Shown here piece by piece: positions 31,670 through 42,212 of a stretch of 64,000 bases of DNA (its first letter is position 1; the number at the start of each line of letters is the position of its first letter). The DNA lies in assembly GCA_016630955.3 (NCBI GenBank), contig CM049985.1, positions 1,240,001-1,304,000 of the forward strand, read 5' to 3'. The translations under genes and the position numbers were made by a program. Under the pieces are notes generated by a model. That model saw nothing but the letters and a program-made list of their open reading frames with translations, searched no databases and had not been told where the DNA came from. The DNA is from Didymella arachidicola (lineage: Eukaryota; Ascomycota; Dothideomycetes; Pleosporales; Didymellaceae).

Positions 31670-32239
31670 ATGGATATCGATGACGACGAAGCATCGGTGA
31701 CAGTTTACCGACCGTATAATCAGCCTGTGGAGATGATGAATCTGCCTGTACCGATACCTACCGTAGACTCTGGTGAGCGTGCTGGAAATATGTCCAAAGG
31801 ATTTGAATTTCTGCCTCCGGAGCAGCAGCTTGTGCTGCTGCGACAAGCATTTCGACGCCCGTATGTCGCACCTGAGATCCGAGAGTGGATTTATGCGAAC
31901 AATGTCTCGCCACAGGAGATAACATCTTTGGTCCGAGGTCGGGGCGTCTTCATCGACGACGATAGGGATCGATGTCCTCTCATTGATTTCGATCACTGGG
32001 CAGACGTAAACGCAAAACTTCGGATGCGGGGTATCATACTGCCTTGTGACATGGAGACGGGATATAATGTTACAGAATTTGTAAATACACCAGATAGACC
32101 CCAGATTGACGACCGTGAGGACGAGAATGAATTGGTGCGTGAAGACAGAGGTTTCCTGAGAACCTGCGTGGAGATTGTTGTGACTGGCTTAGCCGTCTCT
32201 GGCAACTATTTCTTCTCTGAACAGCCAAGACGCACATGA
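31670..32239 (+). CDS. Acidic hypothetical protein, 189 residues
   Basis: Single exon starting at ATG 31670 (MDIDDDEASV). The frame is open upstream to 31454 but that part lies across a TATA box and lacks an ATG. It is acidic at both ends, with a central PPEQQLVLLRQAF helix and EIREWIYANN. The stretch RGRGVFIDDDRDRCPLIDF is followed by EDENELVRED. A short hydrophobic run near the C-terminus (CVEIVVTGLAVSGNYFF) is too polar to be a sure membrane helix. No family recognised. Confidence 0.6.
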   Translation: MDIDDDEASVTVYRPYNQPVEMMNLPVPIPTVDSGERAGNMSKGFEFLPPEQQLVLLRQAFRRPYVAPEIREWIYANNVSPQEITSLVRGRGVFIDDDRDRCPLIDFDHWADVNAKLRMRGIILPCDMETGYNVTEFVNTPDRPQIDDREDENELVREDRGFLRTCVEIVVTGLAVSGNYFFSEQPRRT

Positions 32240-32773
32240 TAGTATACGATGGATAGGAATAGCTGCTTGGAGTCGAATCAACATGAGTTTAATAGATGCG
32301 TGTCCATGTGCAGAGATGTGGTGAGAAGAAAGGTTACTGACTAGTGACGCTTAGAGCGGGCCTCCTGCGGCAGGCGCGCTCTAACACAGGAACATGACGG
32401 CTGGCACTAAGACCCCTCTGAATCAGCCGTCCGCAACGGCGCAAGTGTTCCACTGATTCTGCAAAGAAGAACACGTGAGCCCACTGTCCGTGATGATACT
32501 GGCCGCAAGATTGACGATCCCCGAGAGCAAACAAAGCCCCACTTCAGCGTGCATACTTCCGCCAGCATAAGCGAGTCAGCCACCGAACGTAAGCGCGCCC
32601 TGGCGAATGATGCTAGGACCCAGGGTCGCCCCACGATGTCCTCCTGCACACCTCATGCACGCAGCAAACATGCATCACTCTCACAAAGGGGACGGCGACC
32701 GCGTCTCAATCATAGCTATCATTGACTACATCTGTGCCATTTATGGGACCGGCGGTCTCTAGTAGCCGATAAC
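32240..32773. other. Intergenic, about 0.5 kb
   Basis: Upstream of the transcription-factor-like gene. No element recognised. Confidence 0.4.
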
Positions 32774-34845
32774 ATGGCTTCGGAAAGTTCCAGTGCTGCG
32801 GCTGAAGGTACACAATAGGCCCGATCAATGACATTCCAAGGATTGTCTAACCACACGCAGTATCTGCAGCGTCCACAGATGCAACCAACCAGTCGAAGGG
32901 GAAGCTGAAGAGAAGGAGAGTGAAGCGTGATGGACCACCACAACTACAATTCCTAGTCGCGACTGATCCATCGCAATTCAAAGATGAAGACGCGAAGAGA
33001 AGCGTGCGCTCGCAGGCGATGATACACTGGAGACATGAGGAAGACAAGAAGAAAAGGAAAGGCAGTCGCAAAGATGGTGCAGACCCCGCACCTGCCCTAC
33101 CTGAGCGAGTGCCTACGCGTGTTAGACAAGACTCTACACACTCATCGTCAGAGTACCCAGGCCGTGACGGTACCCAGTCGCAATTAGGAGCTGAGTCAAC
33201 CTCCCGGGTGTCGGACTCGAATGCAAGTTCCTTCACCGAAACTGGTAGCTCTACCTGGCAGCTCACTGCGAGTGGTACCGCAAGCTACTTTCCACATTGG
33301 CAGCAGAAGACGCGAGCTGTCACAGAGAGGGACGTCATCGATTACGAAGCGAGCGAAAGGCACGAGGAGCGACAACTACGCAGTCTTATTGTTGGTTTGG
33401 CCAGCTTCTATAATGTAGGCGGCGCTCAAGATCCCTTCGATGTGTTACCACAGTTCCGGAACCCGCGCCTGGACGCATTGTACCTGTCACGGAACTGTAA
33501 GTGCTCATGTATCATTTCGAGAGATAAGCCTGACCCATGCAGGTATGCGAGCGTTTGCCTCTGACGCGACCATGAAGAAGTGGCTGCCACTGATGCTCTC
33601 GCATCCTCATATCATCCTAAGCGCCACCGTGCTAGCATCAACCTGGCTTGATATGCGGCACAGAATTTCCGGCGACAGCACTACAACGGCCATGGTCAAG
33701 ACCGAAACCATCGGAATGATCAAAGAGCGCTTTGCTGACTCGAACACTCAGCTGGATGATGCAACGCTCATTGTCATCCTACATCTGTTTGCAGGTGAGA
33801 TGTGGGTATGTAACGAGCAGGCACTGCGAGTACATGAAAGAGGCATTGCTGCGCTCATCTTACGACGCGGTGGTGTGAGTACGTTTATTCATAACAGAGC
33901 TCTGGCTGAGGTAGCACTTGCGTAGGTGAGCCATTTTCTGGAAAGATATCGTGACTGACTGCAAGCAGTTGTTGCTATCATTGCGATATCTTCTGCGAAG
34001 CAGAAATGTTGCATACCCTTCGAGAACGATTACCAGCAGACCCTGCTCCGGTCAGTGCTGAAGCAGCGTTACCGGAGTCGCCATTGTATTATCCCAGAGG
34101 CAGATTCTTCACGATCGCGGAGGATACACGATGTTCAGCGTACACACTGGATCTTCTCTCCGACATGAAAGACCTGACTGATATCTTTATGACGCACAGT
34201 ATCAAAATTAATCGAGTACACGATGTCGATGTCGTAGACGTCGACAGATTAAGTCCCCCAGACAAAACAGACGAAGCCTACGAAGCTACAGTCTGTGCTA
34301 TACGGATGCGCTTGGCACATCTGCCTTCGGCTCATACACCAGGGATCTCCGTTTCTGGAGACTGGATTTATGAGGCATGCCGAATAGCAGCTATGATATA
34401 TACAACTGCTATCTCGATGGGCTTACCTTTCTCTGTTGCCGCGGACCCGGTTTACGTCAATCTTCTCGAGCCGTCAATACCGTTCAATAACTGGGACAAT
34501 GACGATCATCGCATCAAGCCTCATCTCGCCGAAACTTTGTACGAGACTCTCCAGCGAGCAGACACCAGCAGTCTGTGGAAAAACATGTCTGGTGTGCTCT
34601 ACTGGGTGAGTGCTGTAGGTGCTGCAGCAGCTCGCATCCCATGTACGATCGATATGTCGCAACAAGACAGGTTTGCACCTGAAGCCTATTCCGTATGGGT
34701 CCGGCGCTGCCTCATCATGACTGCAACTCGCACGATGATCGTCCTCGTCTTCGAGCATCCAATGGCGATCATTACCGCGCAAAGAACCTTGCTCAAAATA
34801 CAGGAACTGATCGGATCCCATGCTTCAAGACGTCTCGAGACGTGA
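32774..34845 (+). CDS. Fungal-specific transcription-factor-like protein without Zn cluster
   Basis: Four exons, 32774-32807, 32861-33496, 33543-33921 and 33969-34845; introns 53, 46 and 47 bp (branches TCTAAC, none clear, ACTGAC). Phases close and give 641 residues. A basic patch KGKLKRRRVKRDG near residue 25 could be a nuclear signal. FLVATDPSQFKDEDAKRSVR and SQAMIHWRHEED match the N-terminal region common in fungal transcription-factor-like proteins. The long helical C-terminal part (MRAFASDATMKKWLPLM through YHCDIFCEAEMLHTLRE) resembles the fungal regulatory middle-homology region (PF11951 type). No Zn2Cys6 cluster is found. An alternative extra 3' exon via GTGAGC at 34843 is possible. 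Targets unknown. Confidence 0.75.
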
Positions 34846-35778
34846 GCAGGACCGTGTGTGCTCATCGCGAGCCTTGGATTCGTTCGGCTTGCAGAGCTCC
34901 GCGGATGCTGGCCAACATGCTCCATGCTTCCAACTCTCGTTCCACAGGACAACATCACTCTGCTCAGAAGCGACATGATGACGAAATCGGATGAAGTAGG
35001 AAAGAGCCGCATCGTCGCTTTAGACTTCGGAGCGCCCGCGATCCGTCGTTCTAGGTGTCGATCGCTTACTGGACCTTACGGGGCCGTCGGATCGATTTGT
35101 CGACATGTTGGAAAGAGGTGTCAGACTGTCCTACACAAGACATGAAAGGTCTCCAGCGTTTTCATACCCTGATTCGTCAGAGCACTCGAGCTTGGTCGAA
35201 ATAAGCTGTCTCAGGGCGTCCGCTTATGTCCGTCAGCATTTGTCACAGCTATTCGCCGTTGAAGCTGCAGGGCAAAATTTTGGACATCGTGGAGCAAATT
35301 TTGGAATGACAGGTGGGTACTGCGGGAAGATCTTGATAATCGGTGCATCAAAACATTAAAACATTGCGTGGCTGACTAAGCCCTCTAACGTCCTATGCAA
35401 GATGCACAGAGGAGAAGCTTAAGCAAGACAACACAACACGTAGAGCGCTGCGCTACGCGCTCTCGTCCGATGTGAATAGGCTGCATTTCGAGTGGTCTCA
35501 CCCTGACTAGCTGGCATCAACACTTATGTTTCACAACACAGAGCTACACTGCCCAACGACGGTCGCACGTGAGCGAACATGATTCGCGCCGATCGATGAC
35601 TCTATTTGCCATGAGTGGATACGTGAGATTTCCGTGAGAAGCGGTAACCCAGCGTGTCCGAAGGCGCGAGTGCAGGTGACAAGCAGGGACGACGCTGCCT
35701 TCCGATTGGCTAGCGTCTGACCATGACCCACAAACAAAGCAAAGCACTCATATAAGGCACGAAGCCTCGTCCGACAAG
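34846..35778. other. Intergenic, about 0.9 kb
   Basis: 3' flank of the transcription-factor-like gene and promoter of the next gene. A TATA-like CATATAAGG at 35749-35757 is only about 25 bp from the next ATG (35779), unusually close. No gene seen. Confidence 0.45.
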
Positions 35779-37743
35779 ATGCAACCACGAACAATCATTG
35801 CAGTGAGCCTTGGACTTGGATTACCCGTTCTCGTTGTTATGGCTCTCGTTTCTCGACTCTTCGTGCACCGGCACTCCAAGACCGCCAAACAGGATATCTA
35901 CACCGTGGACGGCGATAACGGCGACTCGTACCAGCTACCGCGCAAGTCAAGCACTTGGAAACTGTTGTTTACACCAAAACAGAAGGGTGCGACTTCAAAG
36001 TGGGTACCGACGTTGTCAGGCGTCATCAAAGCCGGGGATGAGGGTCTGTGGTCATCATCCCTGTTCACCAACCCGCATGGGCACCCTGGGGAGGTTTCGT
36101 TCGAAGCAATCTGCGAACTGTTCGCCAACGAGCTTCGACCACGATTGATGATGGAGCGATCTGCATATTCTGGGGAGATTGGCAAGTTTATCAACTCGGC
36201 GAAGCGGGGCACGCCAGGCCCAAGGAGGGTGCAGTCGGTGTCCTATATGAAGGCGACTACTGGACGAGGAGATGCAGCGCTGACACTACCAAGAAAGAGC
36301 TTGGATATATCCAGCATTGAGCGAGGACTTGGAAGGAGCCTTTCCATGAAAAGGCCGGCCCCAGCGCTCGTACCTATGGGCAACGGGCTGGTCGAGCAGG
36401 ACAAGTCCGTATCTGTCCAACATTCATGGATGAAGGATGGAAGGCCAGCAGAATATCACGATGGCCGGATGAGTGTACGACTCACATCAGCAGAGCTTGT
36501 GACGCTGTCCTTGATACTGGGTAGCTCCATCACAAGCATCGCGGGTGACGCCACTGAATGCAATACTGAGAAAGGCGCCTTTGGTCTCTCGATCAGGATC
36601 ACCAGAACAGACGGTGGCAAGCATTTGGTATCGCTCAGACAGCATAAGCGAAGTGTCTCGCAAATGCCTTCAAGTGGCTCAGGTCACTCGCCGCTATTTG
36701 CGAAGCACATTGCTTGTGGCTCCTTGCCCTTCTCTCAGGATGGCAAGTCAATCAACAGCTTCCTCATCACCGACGATGCGCTCAGTTCTGTACAATCAGG
36801 CGCGCCTCTCACAATGCGCAAGCGCTCACAGCAGTCATCGCAAGCACGTTTCCTTACAACGCTGCCCAGCTCCTGCGACCTAGCCTTCTACAGCCTCGAG
36901 GTATCCACAAAGTCCAGCCCTCCGATACCTCTCATCGACGCAATTGCCCAGCTTCCATTTTCTGGCGGTCTCACACCGCTCGCCTCTACCCCCCTTATCT
37001 CAACAGTCCGGTTCGTTGCCTCCGGTGGCCTGCACCCTGGCCGTCTTCTCCAACGCCTCGAAGGTCTCATCGACAAAGTGCAGCGCCACAGCCTAGAAAT
37101 CAACATTTTCGGTCCGCTCCACGAGCCCAAGAACGCCGGCCTGCTCTTCCGCGAGCGAGAGCGCCTCGCAAAAGTAAGCTCCGGCACTCTCACAGAGTCT
37201 CTTCTTGACAAGGTCGCCCGCGTACAGCGCTACGTCACGCTGCTCCAGCGCCTCATGGCTCTCGTACCGGTCATCAAGCCGCAAGACGTCCTTGCTACAG
37301 TACAGGAGGCGACCAAGAAACAGCTCCAGCGCGCATACGTAGACGCTGTGACTGCTCACAAGTCACAGCAGGAGCCGAGCGTAGCGCTGAACGATACTCT
37401 CTGTCCCGTTTCCGACGCCCGCAGCCGTCGCCACGTGTCCGGCTCCTCACAACTCCCTGCACGACGCAGTCCGAGATCGAGTCTCGGAAGCGGATCGAAC
37501 GGCACAGTCCGTTCAAACGAAGGAAGACGCTCGAACACCTTCCCAGAGCACAACCTGGGCAAGCAGGTCGAAGTCTTGCTCAAGTCTGAGCTACCGTTTA
37601 CCGTCGAGATGGTCGCGAGTGTTGCGAGACTGGTGATTGTTGCGTGGACGCTCAGTGTTGGGGTTGTGGCTTGGGAGGAGGGCGAGGAGGGCTGGCGGGT
37701 GCCTAGTGTAGATGCGCTGCCGGCGGGGATGCTGTTGGTATGA
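35779..37743 (+). CDS. Single-pass membrane hypothetical protein, 654 residues
   Basis: Single exon. The N-terminus is a signal anchor (TIIAVSLGLGLPVLVVMALVS) followed by a basic segment, so the bulk probably faces the cytosol. Central part has VRLTSAELVTLSLILGSSIT and GGLTPLASTPLISTVRFVASGGLHPGRLLQRLEG, then a helical region VARVQRYVTLLQRLMALVPV. A Ser/Arg-rich linker precedes a C-terminal hydrophobic helix (VEMVASVARLVIVAWTLSVGVV). I recognise no family. Because a TATA-like element lies just upstream, the second in-frame ATG at 35839 could be the start, but that would cut into the anchor. Confidence 0.75.
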   Translation: MQPRTIIAVSLGLGLPVLVVMALVSRLFVHRHSKTAKQDIYTVDGDNGDSYQLPRKSSTWKLLFTPKQKGATSKWVPTLSGVIKAGDEGLWSSSLFTNPHGHPGEVSFEAICELFANELRPRLMMERSAYSGEIGKFINSAKRGTPGPRRVQSVSYMKATTGRGDAALTLPRKSLDISSIERGLGRSLSMKRPAPALVPMGNGLVEQDKSVSVQHSWMKDGRPAEYHDGRMSVRLTSAELVTLSLILGSSITSIAGDATECNTEKGAFGLSIRITRTDGGKHLVSLRQHKRSVSQMPSSGSGHSPLFAKHIACGSLPFSQDGKSINSFLITDDALSSVQSGAPLTMRKRSQQSSQARFLTTLPSSCDLAFYSLEVSTKSSPPIPLIDAIAQLPFSGGLTPLASTPLISTVRFVASGGLHPGRLLQRLEGLIDKVQRHSLEINIFGPLHEPKNAGLLFRERERLAKVSSGTLTESLLDKVARVQRYVTLLQRLMALVPVIKPQDVLATVQEATKKQLQRAYVDAVTAHKSQQEPSVALNDTLCPVSDARSRRHVSGSSQLPARRSPRSSLGSGSNGTVRSNEGRRSNTFPEHNLGKQVEVLLKSELPFTVEMVASVARLVIVAWTLSVGVVAWEEGEEGWRVPSVDALPAGMLLV

Positions 37744-38346
37744 AGGATCTCTTTGGTAGGTCTGAACCATGGATTGTAAAGACGACGAGCGACGAGTGTG
37801 CATTTTTGGGATGGCGTTCAGGTCATGATACCATTTCTAATGTTTACTATGGATTACAATAGGAAAGGCTACAAACGAATCGCAATGTAATCGTATTTTT
37901 GACTTCTGTAGCTGCTCTGAATCATGTTGCTCGATGGGTGAGGTCTATGTGAAGCTTTGACAAGGTGAATCCTGCAATCTGCTTCCTGCATTATTGCACA
38001 AAGGGCTGCATGCCCATGGTGGAGGTTGCATCCGCCACATCCGCTTCAATCGTATTACTGACCGAGTGGAGGCTCGCATCTGGTCGCCCATGCCGGGGCG
38101 TGTGCGCCGTTGACGTTTGTAGGGCTGAACAAGGCTGACGGGTACGGAAGCATAGCGGATCCGGTGAGGCTGAAGACAAGCTTGGACAGGGCTGCCGAGG
38201 ACCCGAGATGAGGTCACCACCGGAATCGCAAGTCGAGGTCAGGACTTTCATGTTGTTCTAGCGTCAACCTGCCATAATTATGATGTGCTATGTATCATGT
38301 CATTATCCCTTCGTGCCATCGTGAATCGTTCCGTCTGCTGAAGATC
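37744..38346. other. Intergenic between convergent genes
   Basis: Contains the 3' flanks of two convergent genes. Nothing recognised. Confidence 0.45.
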
Positions 38347-40443
38347 CTAGTCGCTCCCCATGATCTCCAGCCCCCTGCAGACACCCACCCACCCGTCGCG
38401 CATCGCTTCCCACACAACGACCATTTTGTCCTCCTCTAACCCATCTCGCTTCCTCTCCTTGCGCTCCTGCGCATCGCCAAGCCCATTCGCGATACTGACC
38501 CCGTTACCTGTCTTCCCGCCCTTAGAACCCTGCAGCGCACTGCTAGTCTTGAGCCCCTTGCCGTCCAACTCGCCCTTGACTTCCCAGCCACGCCTCAGCG
38601 GCCCAGAGACACTCGCGGGCGTGATCAAAGTGCTGTCGAGCAGAGCGTTCCAGCGGGAGAGGTACATGCCCGGCCCATGTGTTGAGCCTTGCGGCGAGCT
38701 GTTTTTCATTATGGACTCGAGACGAGTGTGTGATGTGGCTTTCAGTTCCGACAGGTGCGAGGCGTGCTCGTCTAGGAGCGGCCTGAGCTCGTCTTGTTTT
38801 TCCTTGGATAAGGTCTCGAAGAGAGAGTGCAAAGGGGCGGTCATGTTTCCTGCGCCGCTTTCGCAGGTTGAGGCGTCGGCTTTGAATTCGCCGAACATGG
38901 CTTTAGCGTAGACGAGGTAGTCGTGCGCGAGATCTGGAGCGTTTTTGGTGACTTGGTGCAGGAACCTGTGTAGGCTCGGCGCGTGTTTACGCAGCAGGAG
39001 GACAAAGTCTTCGACTGTGGGGGCGACGCCGACATCTGTATCAGTGACGCTTGCTGGTGTGGTTTCGACGTTGGCAGCGTTGGTCTCGCGCTCTTTCGAG
39101 GTCTCGCGGCTCTTACGCCCAGATTTCTTCTTGGGCTTCGAGGCCTTGATCAGGTCCGTTATGAAGTTTTCGGCGTCGGTGACAGTACTCGAGAGGTCGA
39201 CGGCGTTGTGAATCGCGCGGATGACGGGGTCCATTGCTGAGACGCAGTCGCGGACGGCAGAAGTAAGGACGTCGGGGTTGGATTTGCAGGTAACCTTTGT
39301 GATCTCTTCGCGGTCGCGGATAGACAGGTATGTGCTATAGTACTCCATCGCAATGTCGTGCTGCTGGTCTTTGAGGGATTCAGACTTGCTGGGTGTGTCA
39401 GCTATCTCAAGGATGACGGCGATGATTGACTTCTTCTCCTCTATCGACTTGTAGCGTGCGGCCTCGTGCCTATCTCTCGAGGCATATACATGTGCTTTGA
39501 TGGCCTTCATGATCTTCTTGTCCGGCGCGTCTCGGGCTGATTCGAGCTTGGATGCGCGTTTCTGGAATTCGGCCGTGTCCCAGGCCAGGGTTGTGCTGAT
39601 GATCTGCTGCATCAGGTTCATGCCATCGTTCGAATTATTTGTGAGGCCGATCCAATTGGTCATGGCTGTGACAGAGAGCTTTGCCAGTACCAAACGTACC
39701 ATGGCATTGATCATAGACGCTGCATTGCCGACACGGAGGGTCTGCTTGATCATATAGTACGGTATAAGTTTGTGAATGTTCTCGAGAAGACGGACGAGGT
39801 ACTGTCCGTCTGGCGACATAACAAAGACGTGGTGGAGGAACGAGGCAACGTTTAGCAAGATGTACTCGTGCCCCGCCTGCACTAAACTGGTATGATCTTC
39901 GAGCTTGTCGGTCGTTGTGACTTTCTCTAGCAGGTGGTCCAGCAGGTCGCCATATATGAAGCTACGCGCGCATTCTTCCCATGCCGCCAAAACGTCCTCA
40001 GGCTTGCTGGTGTCGTATTCCCGTGTGCCGTCATCTTTCTTCTGGGCTGTGGGGTAGCCGCCCAGCATGCCCCGCCCAATGTACTCGGCGATGCTACTCG
40101 CAGCAGTCGCGAGCGCTTTCCTCGAGCCGATCGCGCCCTTGTCATAACTCTCACTCAGCTCAGCCTCGGCCATACGCGCGACCAACGTCTGTATCTTGTC
40201 CTGCCAGAAGGCGCGGCCAAGGTTTCTCAGCGCAGGGTTCGTCAGCGCGAACTTGTTGAGCATGTTCTGCAGCAGCGGGCTTGTTGTCTGCACGCCGTCT
40301 GCCTTGCGGAAGGGATGGCCATAGTAGTCGATGGTGGTTGGGTACTTGAACGCCTCAATCTCAGCGTATATCTGGTGGTGGATCAGGATATCGAACAGAG
40401 CATGCGTCTGCGCGGGCGCGAGCGGGGCGGCGGAGGACGACAT
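38347..40443 (-). CDS. PXB and DUF3818 domain protein (PX-associated)
   Basis: Single exon, 698 residues from ATG 40443 (MSSSAAPLAPAQ); the frame runs on upstream without another ATG. Residues about 8-140 (HALFDILIHHQIYAEIEAF, then YGHPFRK) match the PX-associated PXB domain (PF12828). The part from about 165 to 480 (RSFIYGDLLDHLLEKV, MSPDGQYLVRLLENIHKLIP) matches DUF3818 (PF12825). In yeast Ypr097w-type proteins a phosphoinositide-binding PX domain is also present; I see none here. The middle has a lysine-rich linker (KASKPKKKSGRKSR). Expected cytosolic or membrane-peripheral role in lipid or vesicle trafficking, by family only. Confidence 0.85.
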   Translation of the reverse strand: MSSSAAPLAPAQTHALFDILIHHQIYAEIEAFKYPTTIDYYGHPFRKADGVQTTSPLLQNMLNKFALTNPALRNLGRAFWQDKIQTLVARMAEAELSESYDKGAIGSRKALATAASSIAEYIGRGMLGGYPTAQKKDDGTREYDTSKPEDVLAAWEECARSFIYGDLLDHLLEKVTTTDKLEDHTSLVQAGHEYILLNVASFLHHVFVMSPDGQYLVRLLENIHKLIPYYMIKQTLRVGNAASMINAMVRLVLAKLSVTAMTNWIGLTNNSNDGMNLMQQIISTTLAWDTAEFQKRASKLESARDAPDKKIMKAIKAHVYASRDRHEAARYKSIEEKKSIIAVILEIADTPSKSESLKDQQHDIAMEYYSTYLSIRDREEITKVTCKSNPDVLTSAVRDCVSAMDPVIRAIHNAVDLSSTVTDAENFITDLIKASKPKKKSGRKSRETSKERETNAANVETTPASVTDTDVGVAPTVEDFVLLLRKHAPSLHRFLHQVTKNAPDLAHDYLVYAKAMFGEFKADASTCESGAGNMTAPLHSLFETLSKEKQDELRPLLDEHASHLSELKATSHTRLESIMKNSSPQGSTHGPGMYLSRWNALLDSTLITPASVSGPLRRGWEVKGELDGKGLKTSSALQGSKGGKTGNGVSIANGLGDAQERKERKRDGLEEDKMVVVWEAMRDGWVGVCRGLEIMGSD

Positions 40444-41093
40444 GTTGGGTTTCGGGCGTGTCTCGAGAATGTTGCTGGGAACATGGCGGAAGCGTGCTCG
40501 TCGGTTGTCACGGCCATAGGATGCTGCACTAATTGTGTTGACGCGCCATGCGGCAAGTGGGGATACGTCATGACGCCAAGCCAAGCTTCCAGCCAGACTT
40601 CATCATCCTGTGACACCTTCACCGTTCACACATCATCATGATCAGCGCGAGCTCGGTCATGTTCGATCGATCTGTCCCCACTGTGCAGCTGACGTCCATT
40701 CAGATTCGAATGTTGATCCAGATTTGATCGTTCGTGGCTGGCCTAACACCCAGATTCATCTTATACAATCTTCCAACCAATAACCTCTCCGAGCCTTCAT
40801 CCTGACTTCTCCCCACGACCATCCGTATCACTCGCTCTCGCCAAGACAATCTTCTTAATTCCAGCCAAGTGTGGCTGCTCGACCGTGCGACTCCTGACCG
40901 TCCTTATCTCGATCCACTCGGCGCTTGGTACAGCCTCTGTTGGCGTGATAGTGCTGGCTGTCCAGACCAGTTGCTTCAAAGCCATGTTCGCAGAAGCGCC
41001 CAAGAGTCGTTCCAAGGTTGTCATCTCGTACATCATTCGACGGTTGCGTCTGCAAGATGATCAGTCAAAGCCTGTCGATTGGTGACCATCGAG
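40444..41093. other. Intergenic, about 0.65 kb
   Basis: Upstream of the PXB/DUF3818 gene and 3' flank of the BTB-like gene. Only short random frames. Confidence 0.45.
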
Positions 41094-41852
41094 TTACCCC
41101 TCTTTCTCCGGATAGGTGTCTTTCATACGCTTCATCCTCTCCTTGACAACCTCTTCGAATGTTTCTTCTGGATCGATGTCGTACTCTATCGCGAAGAGGT
41201 GCAATTTCGGTATGCACATAAAGGTGACAATGTTGTCAGCCATGGCTTCGACGTACCGCGATGGGTGGGTATGGTTGTCGCGGTTCCAAATGGCATGGAT
41301 ATCCTCGACTTGCAGTGGCGACTGTCGAAAGCGGCGCAGAATCGAATCCTGGAGGTTTTGGCTGACATTGGACATACCGATGTAAGCAAAGAGTTCTGCT
41401 AAGTAAATGTGCGTGGTAATGTCGGCTTCCACCTTCCATGGTGCAGTGCGAAATTTCGTGCTGAGCAAGTACTGTTCCATGTACAGCACAGCAAGCTTGA
41501 CTGCCAGGACATTGCTGAAGCCATGCGGGAGTTGAATTACGAACCGGCCATCCAGTGGCTCAATATGACGACCAATATCTGGACAGATCGCAAAGAGCAG
41601 GGTCCGTGTGGTGCGCTTGTAGACGCGCGTGTTTCCGAGGTAGAAGTCAATCGTGGGGCCCTGCTCCATGATGTTTCGCCGCTCATGCAGAGGTAGAACG
41701 ATAAGCTGATGGAGATTGATCTCACCAGTCTGGACTCCAAATCGCAGTGGATCCAAACCCGGAGCAAAACGTGCCCGATTGCTGGCTTCCCGTGTGACCT
41801 CGGAATAGTTGTCCAGCAGTGACAAACACTCCTGTAGCACACCGGCCACCAT
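41094..41852 (-). CDS. BTB/POZ-like hypothetical protein
   Basis: The exon shown gives 252 residues from ATG 41852. Just upstream is a strong 3' splice site (GCTAAC branch, pyrimidine tract, CAG ending at about 41856), so there is an intron directly before it, either in the 5' leader or after a missing coding exon. GPTIDFYLGNTRVYKRTTRTLL followed by FVIQLPHGFSNVLAVKLAVLYMEQYL has the strand-helix order of a BTB fold. Then come paired helices with YLAELFAYIGMSNVSQNLQD and CIPKLHLFAIEYDIDPEETF, as in fungal BTB-like proteins. Such proteins may act as scaffolds or E3-ligase adaptors; the sequence does not show a partner. Confidence 0.68.
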   Translation of the reverse strand: MVAGVLQECLSLLDNYSEVTREASNRARFAPGLDPLRFGVQTGEINLHQLIVLPLHERRNIMEQGPTIDFYLGNTRVYKRTTRTLLFAICPDIGRHIEPLDGRFVIQLPHGFSNVLAVKLAVLYMEQYLLSTKFRTAPWKVEADITTHIYLAELFAYIGMSNVSQNLQDSILRRFRQSPLQVEDIHAIWNRDNHTHPSRYVEAMADNIVTFMCIPKLHLFAIEYDIDPEETFEEVVKERMKRMKDTYPEKEG

Positions 41853-42212
41853 CACTGCAACAGAGGGTTAGCAGCCTGCCATTCTCCTTCAGTGGATGGG
41901 AAAGCGAGTATGTAGGGTTGCAAAGGCTGCATGTTCTTCCGCTCCGGTCGACGCGTTTTTTAAAAAGTGTCTCTGTCCTTCACCTGCAGCCATCAATCCA
42001 GTTTTCGCGGGCTCCGAGACTTCTTCACCTCTCACCCTGATTCACCAAGGATGGATACGTCTGTTCAAGGTCGAGCCATCAATGAAGATGCGAGATGGCT
42101 GAGTCTGTCCAAATAGCGACTTCATTCACATCTCCGAGCTGACTTGTTGTAGCAGCAATCATCGATCATTAACTGATTCACGCGTACATCTGGTCGTGGA
42201 TTTGGGAGCCCA
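41853..42212. other. Intergenic with probable 5' intron of BTB-like gene
   Basis: Holds the splice acceptor next to 41856 and, further up on the minus strand, candidate donors (GTGAAG about 41983, GTGAGA about 42034). A short upstream exon probably lies here but I cannot fix it. Confidence 0.4.

Noticed and set aside
35749..35757. TATA box for the 654-residue membrane protein gene
   Set aside because: Only about 25 bp from the ATG, too close to be a convincing core promoter for that start.
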